Source: Symbiodinium microadriaticum
Taxonomy: Eukaryota > Sar > Dinophyceae > Suessiales > Symbiodiniaceae
Direction: 5' to 3'
NCBI GenBank assembly: GCA_001939145.1
Contig: LSRX01000007.1
Span: 888,850-952,849 of the forward strand
Length of the DNA stretch: 64,000 nt
Numbering within the stretch: the first letter of the stretch is position 1; every line of letters begins with the position of its first letter. The notes under the pieces were generated by a model. That model saw only the letters and a program-made list of their open reading frames with translations, was not told the origin of the DNA and made no database searches. The position numbers were made by a program, and so were the translations under genes. This document shows positions 39,470-48,950 of this stretch, piece by piece.

Positions 39470-39670
39470 CTACAAGATGTGATTCTGCACGCTACTCGAG
39501 CTCAGCGCTGCCCAGCTGAACGACTCCAGTGAAAAATGAAAAGTCACGAAATCACAGGTTGCCCGGGGTTTCTTGGACTGCGGCAGGAACTCGTGCAAGT
39601 GCCCAGGGATGCGATCTTTGTTCGAGCACAAGCTCGCCCACTTTACACAAGCAAGATATTCGATGTGACT
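39470..39670 (-). CDS. Candidate terminal exon, unknown protein
   Basis: The minus strand encodes WASLCSNKDRIPGHLHEFLP then ATCDFVTFHFSLESFSWAAL and ends at a stop at 39470. An AG (GTAAAG) lies upstream as a possible acceptor. The overlapping plus-strand frames look less natural. The family is unknown and the 5' edge is approximate. Confidence 0.35.
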   Translation of the reverse strand, partial: SHIEYLACVKWASLCSNKDRIPGHLHEFLPQSKKPRATCDFVTFHFSLESFSWAALSSSSVQNHIL

Positions 39671-39879
39671 ACAAGATCTGCCTGGCCGATATTTCGCCAC
39701 TCCTCCCCACCCACAGACCGTCTGAGAAAGCGCACATTTCGAGCACGAGAGCATGTGACCGTTATACCCTTGGGTTTCACCAGCTGTTGTGGGTGGCTGT
39801 GCAGGTTTTCATGTCTCCAGAGCCCCGAGCCTTTATTCCAAATCCAGATCATGATTTCAAGCATCCCCCTAAACCCTAA

Positions 39880-41528
39880 ACCCTACGCCCTGGGCAAAGA
39901 AGCCTTCAGCCACTGCCCGGCCGGGCCAAGAATGTCCTCACCGAAGCGCTCGATCGCATCGCACACCTTGGCTAAGTTTCGGGCTGTTTTTAATTTGGAC
40001 TCTCGCGACTCGAACGATAGTCTTTGGGGTTAGGGTTTGGGGTTTAGGCAATCGAGTTTCAGTGCTCACACTCGGACAGTCCAGTCGAGGTTATGGGTGC
40101 GTGCTCGCATGTTGTTTACGGCCTGGGGCGGCGCCCGAACCCTAAACCCTAGACTTAGACCCGTGCTGCAGCGTCTCCTAGGACTGAATACCCATGAGCT
40201 TCATCTAAAGCTCTTCCCTCGAAATGTCGACCGCGAAAACCCCAAGCGCCCTGAGCATACGGAGATAAGCTGCAGTAAGTTCCGGAATCCTCTCCACATC
40301 TTCAGGATTCACTGCGCGAGCCGTCGGACTCTCACTTGTTCAGATCAGTTTGAGCTTCTGTCAGCTTAGCTGAAACATCTTGAAGCAAGACTCCCAGCTC
40401 AAGATCCAAGTGGGTGTAGATCCCAGAGCCTTACTTCATAGACCCGAAGATGGGAGCGAGCGTGAGGGCGTTCAGCCTCAAGCCTGGCAAAAGAAAACAT
40501 CCCTTTTAGCCAACACAGGGCCCGCATAGCCCTAATTTTTAGGTCAGGGCTGTAGGGCCCATGATGGCTATAGCCCGGTCCGACCCCTGCACAAGCCCTC
40601 CTAAAACAGAAGTATACTCCTCGCGTTTGGGTAGCGGCTGTCTTGGGCCTAAGGCAACCCACCAAAAAAGAAACCCCTTCCCGAATCAGAACTGTCAAAC
40701 AAGGAGTTCCAAGTAGCACCAAGATTTGGCTCAGAAGCGCTCGAATTTTCGACCCTAACGAGACATGGCCTACACCCCTGACGCGAGGTTAGAACCGTAG
40801 AAGCAAAAGTTAGAACCACATTTGTCGCTCTTGCCCAGACAGGTAAGCTAGAACCCAGGAAAGCGAGTTAGAATCTGAAAAGGGTAGGTTAAAAGCCTTG
40901 TAGAATCAATCCTTCTGAAACCATGGTAGCTCGCCAAATAAAAGAACGCTCAAGCCCTTCTGAAACCTTTTGACACCCTTATACCCACTCACCTTCCTAC
41001 CCAGCCACCTTAGAGCCAGAAAGGGCGTACCACCCCATACTGCCCCAACGGCTCACACCGAAACCTTAGCCCTAAACCTCAAACCCGAAACCGTAAACTC
41101 TAAACGGCCCTAAACCTAAACGATCCTAAACCGTAAACCGCAAACCCGAAACCCTAAACGGCCCTAAACCAAGACGCAACGACCCTAAAACCTAAACCCT
41201 GGACCCGAAACTCTGAACCTTAAACGGCCCTAGACCGCAAACCCGAAACCCTAAACATCCCTAAACCCCAAACCCGCAACCCCAAACCCTAAACGGCCCT
41301 AAACCCTCAACCCTGGACCTTCCTCCAAGGTAGGACATGGCGCCGAGCCCGGGTTTCCGGCTTCCGCCGTCTCGAAGACATGTGCCAGCAGGCGCCTTTC
41401 TTCTCTCAAGGATATGGGCAGTTCTCTATATTAGGGTTTTTTTAAGGGTGCCGTGCTGTATTGGGGATGCAAAAAGGGACCCTAATTTAGAGATCTACCC
41501 ATACTGTATCGTGGGAACCGGTTTGGGG
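39880..41528. other. Non-coding mosaic
   Basis: A short G-strand tract lies at 40020-40050. A long C-strand tract with CGGCCCTAAAC variants lies at about 41065-41325, and a MITE-C copy at 41412-41505. Open stretches around 40160-40370 and 40399-40722 have no recognisable content. Confidence 0.6.
41412..41505. mobile_element. MITE-like element, family C copy 1
   Basis: The left end ATATGGGCAGTTCTCTA is mirrored by TAGAGATCTACCCATA on the right, with AGGGTGCC in the interior. Related to 58975-59082. Confidence 0.6.
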
Positions 41529-41534
41529 TTTAGA

Positions 41535-42787
41535 CTCACACACTCGCACAAGGCTGGCATGGCTGACGAAGGTCTGTGCTTTCTACCGGATCTTCGCTCT
41601 GCCCTCCCACAATACGAGCAGGGCACAGGCCAAGGCGAGTATCGTCTGGCATGTGAGATTGCTGCTAATCTCACCCAAGCCGGCTCGCATTGGAGCCTAC
41701 AGGCCTCCACTGTTTCAATATAGTCGCTCATGTCACGGTTACTTTGAACCCATTCAGAATCACTCACGTGTTCACTTCTTCACGGTTCAGGACTTTCGAC
41801 GCATGCAGAAATCACGACGACATCTTGTATCATGCAGTGGAAGGCGAAGCAAGCCATGCAGAAGATCATGTCCGAAATGTGGCAAACCGTGCAGCACAAC
41901 CATCTCCCTGCAGTCAACTCTGCAAAGAATCTCCTCAACATGTTGGTGAGGGCGTGCAGCAGGCGACTATGCAAGGCATCAACCCAAGCATAATGCAGCC
42001 CATGCAACGTAATGCAAACCATGCAGTGTCGCAGTCTCACCACAAGCGAACTTGTTGTAAACTCATGCCAACATACAGTCAGGCAGGAAACTCTAGGTGT
42101 GGCTCCACCTCCTGCCAAAATGCCCCGGGGCACCAAACTCATGCCACGACCAGCACTCCATGTAGTGGGCCTCCTGCGATCTCTGCATCCAAGAGGCGTG
42201 AAATAGATCGCAGTTGTCAGACTAAGGCCACATACTCACGAGCTGTAATATGCAGTCCGGCATCAAGTGCTTCTGTGCTGCGCAGATACACCAAGTTCTC
42301 GTGGGGATTGTTCAGTTGCCGTAGAAGCTGTTCTCACCGTTTTGGCTTGTGCCATGGTATCCAAAAGTGCCCTGACAGGTAGCCCATTGTTCGAAGCAGA
42401 AAGCAAGCAATGTCGCTGTCCAGAAGCAGCCAGAGAGAGCCCAGATTCAGAGAATTAAGCAGCGACTGCAGGGCCATGGCAGACCAAGACACGGAGGGGT
42501 CAGGGTATGGGGTAGATTATTCGACGGCTTCGCCCTGCAGCTCCGCAGCGGCGGCATATGCAGCCAGCCATTCGTCCTCGTCCTCTTCAAGAAAAATCCG
42601 GTGCTGTTCCCACGCTGAGATGTCGCTGTTCCAGCCAAAGAACTGCTGATTCGCCGGCAATGCACTTGACGAGGTCGCAATGTCCTTTACCCAACACCCG
42701 CCTGACACAGCATCATGGCACCTCCAAGAGGTCTGCAAGCAGCGGCCCCCTACAGTCCTTCCAGATCCTATTCAGCCCTGCTCGAAT
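41535..42787 (-). pseudogene. Retrocopy body downstream of a relict spliced leader; product unknown
   Basis: The minus strand begins with a complete DinoSL at 42788-42808, so this stretch is inferred to derive from a trans-spliced mRNA copied back into the genome. An open frame at about 42517-42738 reads NQQFFGWNSDISAWEQHRIF then LEEDEDEWLAAYAAAAELQG before a stop. No ATG opens it. A second short frame starts at an ATG near 42357 (MAQAKTVRTASTATEQSPRE). Further left the sequence is rich in ATGCATGC-like strings without a long frame. The 3' limit is uncertain, possibly at the telomere-like junction near 41530. Confidence 0.45.
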
Positions 42788-42808
42788 CTTGAGCCAAAAT
42801 GGCTACGG
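42788..42808 (-). other. Relict dinoflagellate spliced leader (DinoSL)
   Basis: The reverse complement reads CCGTAGCCATTTTGGCTCAA followed by G, the conserved 21-nt core of DinoSL (the full leader is 22 nt with a variable first base). The base before the core is C, and it is preceded directly by CCCTAAACCCTAACC. In a genomic context this marks a reverse-transcribed mature mRNA. Confidence 0.93.
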
Positions 42809-43360
42809 GTTAGGGTTTAGGGTTTCGGGCCTGATATAAGGAACCCCGGCCCCCGACAACCCCCAAAATATGACGGCTCATAATAAAAGAACCCCAAACC
42901 CTAAACCCTAAACCCCTATAAACCCTAAACCCTAAACCCTAATGAAAGGCAAGGGCTTCTTCATCAGGTTCCTATGCGCCCCACCCCTTCAAGCTTGGGT
43001 TTAGAGTTTGGGAAGGCTCAACGGTGAGGTTCTAAAGACCTACAGAGTCTAGGTCAAGCCCGACATTCTAGATCCTCGGCTGAATGTGCAGGGTTTGACG
43101 ATTTCTGGATCTACGCGTGGAATTTAGACGCCCGGGATGTAGGGTTTAGGAACGGTGCGCTCTTGTTGAGTTTTGGGGCCTGAGAACTTAGCAACATCAT
43201 TCCCCCAGAGTTCAATTAGAACCTTACTTTTTGTTTGCTACAGCCCAAAAAATAATTCTAAGCACTTAGGGCCCCTGAAGATTCCGATGTTGACTCTCTT
43301 ATAATGTAGCAAAGAAGCTTGGTAGAAAGCATGACAGAGGTTCTTCTATTGGGGTCCAGG

Positions 43361-43480
43361 ATAGGGGCCTTAATAATTACCTGTACTTTTTTTTTTTGGG
43401 GGGGGGGTGGTCCTTACTATGATTATAGCATAATATACTATACCCCCAAATCCTATTCTATCTCTTAAAAGGCCCCTATA
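43361..43480. mobile_element. MITE-like element, AGGGGCC family (best copy)
   Basis: It begins ATAGGGGCCTTAATAATTAC and ends GGCCCCTAT, with a T-run/G-run in the left interior and a CCCCCAAATCCTATTCTA segment on the right. Confidence 0.7.
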
Positions 43481-43591
43481 TACATTACATCCTTCGGGAC
43501 CCGAAGCTCCTCGAAAACTCGAGCCTACGCCTTCGGCTGAGTGCTCGACAAGGGATACATGCAAGGTGCGGCGGCTACGGGATTCCCTAGA

Positions 43592-43702
43592 AGATGGGAC
43601 TTTCCGAAAATTAGGGGACCCTAATATAGTACCCTAAATAGTAGTATCCTTACTATAAGGACCCCAAAATAAGGTACCCTAACTTTCGGAAAGTCCCATA
43701 TG
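43592..43702. mobile_element. MITE-like element, family B copy 2
   Basis: Long inverted ends: ATGGGACTTTCCGAAAATTA at left and TAACTTTCGGAAAGTCCCAT at right (19 of 20 complementary). The interior ACCCTAATATAGTACCC aligns with 34333-34445. Confidence 0.8.
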
Positions 43703-45275
43703 GGTTTAAGGGTCTGGGGTTTCAAAGTTTAGGGTCTAGGGCTTGGGGTCTGCAGTATCCCCTAGGATTCGGGTAGGTTTCGAAGCAGCCTACCAGGATG
43801 GAGGCTTCGGTGCGGGAATTCAGGAATTTCGGGTTCTGCTGGGCCTGAGATTTTACTTATGACACAAAAAAACTAACAGAGTGCTCAGGGCTTCGGGAGC
43901 CAGGGCACAGCTCCTTGGAGTAAGGTGTGCCGGGTTTGATGGCGGAGGAGTGCAGCTGGCCGGTGGGCGCCTGGCGGTGTGGTTCGAAGTTGGGGCTTCG
44001 AGTTTGTCGCTCGGTTAGGGGCTTTGAGATCGTCTTACACTCAGAACACTACGAAGAACAAAAACAACAAGGTAAGAGCAATGAACGCAAACTGTAGCAC
44101 TGGGCTAGGTGAGGGCTTTGGCTTGCTTTGATTCACCGTTTCGCCTAACCGTTTGGCTCAAAAACCTGAACCATGGTTTAGGATTTGAGGATTAATCGGG
44201 CTTGGGGCGTTGTTGCATTCGTACCTCGTTCAAAGTTTTGTTTTTATTAGAATCACACACACACACACATACAAATACTTACACATTCAAAACTTTGTTT
44301 GTAAAATCCGACGAGAAACGAAATGATGCTCCTAATTGTAAATGTATTGGTCTTGCTTGCGATGTTGCAGTTTGTGTAATTTGGGTCCTGCTTTAATTTC
44401 ATGTAACCGTGCGTTGTGTAAAAACAATAGGCGGGCTGTCTTCTGCAGGTGTCGCTTATGCCCTTTATTCGCCAGCGTTCTGCATTTGCTGCCAGATTTC
44501 TGATTTTATGGTTTGTGCTATACGCCTGAAGTTATTTGGGGGCTAAGAAAGAGCCTGCCACAGCCTGCAAGCCGCACCGCCCAACAACGCCCAGCTTCCA
44601 TCTTGTAGCAAGACTTGATATGGCATACCTTTCCTGTAACCACCTTGAAAGACTAGCAATGGAAAGAAGGTTCAAGGCATCACCAGCCCGCCTGCGGCCC
44701 ATCACCCGCCGAGAGGCACCGCCGCCCGAGGCACACGGGCCGCACCCGGCAGATGCGCCGGACGCTCCAAGGCAGCATTGTTTTTTGGGGTTTTTCGGGA
44801 CCCTAAACCCTAAACCCAAGCGTCTCTAGGTGTATTGGAACTAGGGAAGGTGTAGGGCAGGGCTTAGGGTTTAGAGCTTATTTCCTTCAGACTTTGGGAG
44901 ATTCTGCTTAGGGCTATTGGGCTGGTTTGGACCGCCGGAGTGAATGTAACCTCGCAGCCTTTGGCAGGGAGTTGAATCGGGGATACACGTAAAGATCTCT
45001 GATGATCGCGATATAGAAACGTGGTTGTCAGGACCGCCTATCCCAACGGTAGAAACTGTATTTGTTGCTGACCTAGAGCCTAAAATAGAAGCCTAGGTAA
45101 CTACAGCGCTTCGGGGATTTCAAACAACATCTATTTTCCTTAAACCCTAAACCCTAAACCTTGGACATGTGTGCTAAAACATCCGACCCCTTTTGGAATT
45201 GAAGGTACACGGCCTGGAGTTTATGCTTTTGGGTGGAAAGCAGGCGCGGGGTGCAGTGGTGAGCAAGGGTGTAAT

Positions 45276-45375
45276 ATAGGGGCCTTAATAATCAGAATAG
45301 CGTTTTGGGGCCGGCTCTACTGTATTTATAGTAAGGAATCCCCAGGATGATATTGGTAATTCTTCAGGCCCCTAT
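45276..45375. mobile_element. MITE-like element, AGGGGCC family
   Basis: It begins ATAGGGGCCTTAATAATCAG and ends CAGGCCCCTAT, with a GTTTTGGGG / CCCCAGGATGATA interior. Confidence 0.7.
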
Positions 45376-46051
45376 GCCAATCAAGGTATTGGCCAGCTTC
45401 TGGCCAAAGTCGGAGCTTTCAGCTGCGGCTGGTGTCAGATAGAACCTACCCCCTAAAGAGCAAACCCGTCTAGGACTGATGAAACTCCAACATCCGTATA
45501 ATGTACCCTCAACCCTAAACCCTAACGGCCCTAACCCCTAAACCCAAACCCTGAACCCTAAACCCCTAAACCCCTAAAACCCTAAACCCCTAAATCCCTG
45601 AAAGCCTAAAACCCTAAAACCCTAAACTCTCAAACCCCCTGAAAACCCTGGAAATATCTTTCAGGGTCGCGGGGCTCGGGGGTTCGTGGCTTTACTGGGG
45701 CTCAACGGGTGCGGATTTCTTGTGGCCTTTGGGTGTCACCAGGGTTTTTTTTTAAAGGACATGTGCACTCACTCCACAGCTGGCGCACCAACCTTGTCGG
45801 CCCTCCAAACTCAAAAGACTGTACATCCCTAGGCACCAGGGTTGAGCGTTTAGGGTTTAGGGTTCAGGGTTTTAGGGTTTCGACTCACACACTCGCTCAC
45901 GCAGGCATGGCAGGTTCGGTCTCAGTTTGTTACCTGAAACTGATGAGGGTTCCGGGATTTAGGGTTTAGGGTTTCGGGGTTAGGGTTTTTTGACGTCGTG
46001 GCTCGAGTCTCAAGACGCACTCCTAAATTCAAAAGCATGCAAAGCACGTCC

Positions 46052-46333
46052 TCAACCAGGACAGCAGAATGGCCACTCAATCAGCGCTTCTTTGAGAAAA
46101 CGCTTGGGGCCGAAAATTGCAGCGCCGCTCCGCGCAACTGCAACAAAATCTCCCTCCTGTACGGTCTCATCCTGTACTGATGATTCCAACAGAACAGCTA
46201 GACGCACTGCCAGTTTGGCGCATGATGACGTCGTCTGGACACGCAGGTCCTCGCAGACAGCACTCCATGAAACCTCAACCTGTCGCAACCACTGGTTAAA
46301 GAAAGGCGGCAGCTTGGCCAAGCTATCCAAAGT
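46052..46333 (-). CDS. LINE polyprotein C-terminal extension (shifted frame)
   Basis: After the stop of the RT frame at 46323, the neighbouring frame continues with natural composition (LAKLPPFFNQWLRQVEVSWS, then SVQDETVQEGDFVAVARSGA and FLKEALIEWPFCCPG) to a stop at 46052. It most likely belongs to the same protein, separated by a frameshift at about 46325-46335. The function is unknown. Confidence 0.5.
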   Translation of the reverse strand, partial: TLDSLAKLPPFFNQWLRQVEVSWSAVCEDLRVQTTSSCAKLAVRLAVLLESSVQDETVQEGDFVAVARSGAAIFGPKRFLKEALIEWPFCCPG

Positions 46334-48950
46334 GGACAGTGCCAGAACCGGATGTGGTGCCGGGAGCTTCCAAACCTGGCATATCGTACTTGGGGCGGAG
46401 GGTCGCCCACCAAGGCTGTGGCCCGTGTGCACGAACAGGTGGCAGGTCCGAGTGCGCGGCATTCTCAGGCTTCTGTGGAGCCAGGTCCGCACCCCTATAT
46501 GCGTCAGCGCATATTGTAGCACGTCGGAGGTGCTGCGCTAGTTTGGCAGTCGTCCAAAACTGCTTACCGCAGACCTCGCACATGGTCCCACACGCCAGAG
46601 AAGCGTTGGAATGGTAGTCATGTCGCTTCGCATGATGCGCTGCAAGCGCCGCCTGTCCTCGGCAACCCACTCCACAAAGACGACAGACGAGGAGTCCTGG
46701 CGCCTGAACCGGCGCTCCTGCCTTGTAGAAGTGGAAACCGAGCTCATCAAGCTTGGCGTGTGCTTGTGCCTGCCGCACCGCTGGTTCAACGAGGGATTCC
46801 CTCGCGCGGAGCCTGATACGCCTGTACTTCCGCAGAAGGCATGCTGTTTCCCTGCAGTCCAGCGGCCATTGCTCCAGCAGCTGGGAGTCACCTGTCTCAG
46901 CTTGCCCTATCAATTGCAGTTGAGCGTACTGAGTAGCTTCTGCAATCAAGCGTACATCCTGATGGACCTGCTGAAGCCAGGCACCTCCTGCAGCCAGGCA
47001 TGCCCTGAGATATGCATCACCACGGACATGGACTTGAGCAAGAGTGCGAACTCGCGCTACTGCCAGGGCTTCGGATGGCAGGAGCACACCAGCCAGCGTG
47101 CAAGCCTGCTCCTGATTCAGCCTCCTGCACGGCACCTGCCACAGAGGCCTGACAGCGCCTCGCGCAAAAGACATGTATCTGGACTCAAAGAGCATCTGCA
47201 TCTTTTTGCAGGGCAAGCACCACGTGCCGGCGCCATGCATGAGCCTGGAGAAGACCAGACTGACAAGCCACTGCTGTCGCTCGTGGCGGTAGAGGTTATC
47301 ATTCCCAAGCAACCGGGCCCGAAGTGGGATGTACACCGCTCGGGCTTGCTCGACACGGTAGTGCAGCTCCTTGACCAGGCTGCCGGAGGTGGTCCTAAAA
47401 GTGCCAAGGTGCTTATAGGAGTCCACGCCACGTAGCTGAACTTGTTGCCCATCAGGCAAAGCAACCGGAACGAGACAATTGTCGTGGACCAGGGCCTTTT
47501 CTCGGGCGGCCTGAGAGCCCGGCCCATGCCAGATGAGCATCACCTCGCTCTTGCCAGGTTGAAAATTAAGCTGTATCCCAACAGTGCTCATGTACTGCTG
47601 TATCAGGACAACAGCTCGGGCAACACGAGGGACGAGCTCGGCTGGATGGGGCGTCTCGAGCATGACAGCGACATCATCCAACCAGGACGTTGGATGTGAG
47701 CAGGCATGGTTGGGCTGGATGCCAGCAGTCGCCGCCAGCCCCTCGGCGGATAGATGCTCACTGAGACTGCGGATAGCCACTTCCAGCGCCAGTTGAAAGG
47801 CAATGTCGGCCAGCGGAGAGCCCGGCGTAGTGCCACATTCCGTCTGGTAGATGCACGGCTGGGTGGCGTCCGTTGTGAACCACGTGCCCTGCATGGCATT
47901 GCGGAGCATCTGCTGCGCCGTGTCAGGGACGCCGTTGCGGCCAAGAGAACCTCGTCCCGCCAGAGCAGACTGCACACGGTCGCGGACGGAGGTCTCAAGC
48001 GGCAGATCAGCCAGCCGCTGCTGATAGCGAACAAGACCTTCATCAAACAAGACGTCCCTGTCCACAGAGTAAAAAGCGCTCACCACATCTATATAGATGA
48101 CGGCTCCTGCCTTTTTACAGGCTTTGAGGCGATCAATATGGGCTTGGATCGCCAACGCCGGCAATTCTGTCGGCCACGACTTGCGTGCTCCGCCAACAGT
48201 GGGTAAAGCAGTGGACTCAAGTGCCTGCTCCAACTGCGGCCGCATCGATCGCCCAACGGCCTTGCTGGGTGGTTCCGCCAGGGCGATCGACCTGTATGAT
48301 TTTGGGTCCGTTGGACACTTACCTGGCTTGAGGAGCGGGATGGCTACAACTCCTTTCCATAGCGTAGGGAAGGTGTTGCGCGCGACGCACTTCAAAAGCA
48401 CCGGCATGTGCGCAAGAGCCGCCTCTGCTGGGCAGCGACAGAACACTTCAGCAGGCAGCTGCGTGAGTCCTGAGGCCTTCCGGACCTTGAGGGACGCAAA
48501 GGCCGCAGATAGTTGGCACAAGCTAGGCACTCCCGTGATATGCGGCGCCGATGGTGTCGCAGCATCACTTCGGATCTGCGCAAGGGCCCTCAGGGTGGCA
48601 GGTTTCGCCTTTTCGGAGGCCGCAAACTGCTGTCCAAAAATAGCTTTCACCTGCTCGGGCTCAGTCAGGTGGCAGTCGCCTTGTCGCAGAGTAATAGCCA
48701 CACAGGGCGGCTTATAACGTCTGCCTGACTTCAAGATCGCTCGTATCTGTGACGCAAGGTGGGATGGTCCCCTGTCACGTGCGACCTGAAAAGCATGCCG
48801 GGCAAACTCTGCTTCATCGGCGTGCGAGGCTCGGCGGATGGCGCTCGAGAGCGCATGCATTGAAGCCATGTGCTGCCACTTCAGAATCTCGGCGCTTTGC
48901 AAGACTAACAGTAGGTGCGGGTTCCGCCTGAGTAGCCTGCTGCCAGCCAC
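46323..48950 (-). CDS. LINE reverse transcriptase with C-terminal zinc fingers
   Basis: An 875-codon frame. RT motifs in order: CPTDPKSYRSIAL (48260-48325), GAVIYIDVVSAFYSVDRD (around 48050-48105, catalytic D), GTTPGSPLADIAFQLALEVA (around 47780-47840) and TSWLDDVAVML (around 47660-47690). The last is the catalytic pair, written WLDD rather than the common YADD. Near the C-terminus are a C2H2-like finger (CRLCGVGC...HHAKRH) and a second CEVCGKQF...H...C finger, both likely nucleic-acid-binding. The N-terminus overlaps the endonuclease frame, with the probable switch at about 48890-48920. It makes cDNA at the nicked target. This copy may be inactive because its frames are not continuous. Confidence 0.85.
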   Translation of the reverse strand: MAGSRLLRRNPHLLLVLQSAEILKWQHMASMHALSSAIRRASHADEAEFARHAFQVARDRGPSHLASQIRAILKSGRRYKPPCVAITLRQGDCHLTEPEQVKAIFGQQFAASEKAKPATLRALAQIRSDAATPSAPHITGVPSLCQLSAAFASLKVRKASGLTQLPAEVFCRCPAEAALAHMPVLLKCVARNTFPTLWKGVVAIPLLKPGKCPTDPKSYRSIALAEPPSKAVGRSMRPQLEQALESTALPTVGGARKSWPTELPALAIQAHIDRLKACKKAGAVIYIDVVSAFYSVDRDVLFDEGLVRYQQRLADLPLETSVRDRVQSALAGRGSLGRNGVPDTAQQMLRNAMQGTWFTTDATQPCIYQTECGTTPGSPLADIAFQLALEVAIRSLSEHLSAEGLAATAGIQPNHACSHPTSWLDDVAVMLETPHPAELVPRVARAVVLIQQYMSTVGIQLNFQPGKSEVMLIWHGPGSQAAREKALVHDNCLVPVALPDGQQVQLRGVDSYKHLGTFRTTSGSLVKELHYRVEQARAVYIPLRARLLGNDNLYRHERQQWLVSLVFSRLMHGAGTWCLPCKKMQMLFESRYMSFARGAVRPLWQVPCRRLNQEQACTLAGVLLPSEALAVARVRTLAQVHVRGDAYLRACLAAGGAWLQQVHQDVRLIAEATQYAQLQLIGQAETGDSQLLEQWPLDCRETACLLRKYRRIRLRARESLVEPAVRQAQAHAKLDELGFHFYKAGAPVQAPGLLVCRLCGVGCRGQAALAAHHAKRHDYHSNASLACGTMCEVCGKQFWTTAKLAQHLRRATICADAYRGADLAPQKPENAAHSDLPPVRAHGPQPWWATLRPKYDMPGLEAPGTTSGSGTVHFG

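Larger units (their letters stand above)
42811..45989. other. Non-coding mosaic with MITE-like elements
   Basis: G-strand tracts lie at 42811-42830, 44860-44875 and 45845-45990. C-strand tracts lie at 42885-42950, 44800-44820, 45140-45165 and 45500-45650. It contains a poly-T/poly-G run at 43387-43409 and a CA dinucleotide run at about 44253-44271. Three MITE-like elements are listed separately. The open frames at 44532-44829 on both strands are GC-rich, mutually antisense and unrecognised. Confidence 0.6.

Noticed and set aside
40724..40745. Second relict spliced leader (AAGATTTGGCTCAGAAG)
   Set aside because: Only a partial match with gaps and no conserved CCGTAGCC part.
44532..44829. Paired 95-codon ORFs on both strands
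   Set aside because: Mutually antisense GC-rich frames that run into telomere-like repeats. No motif.
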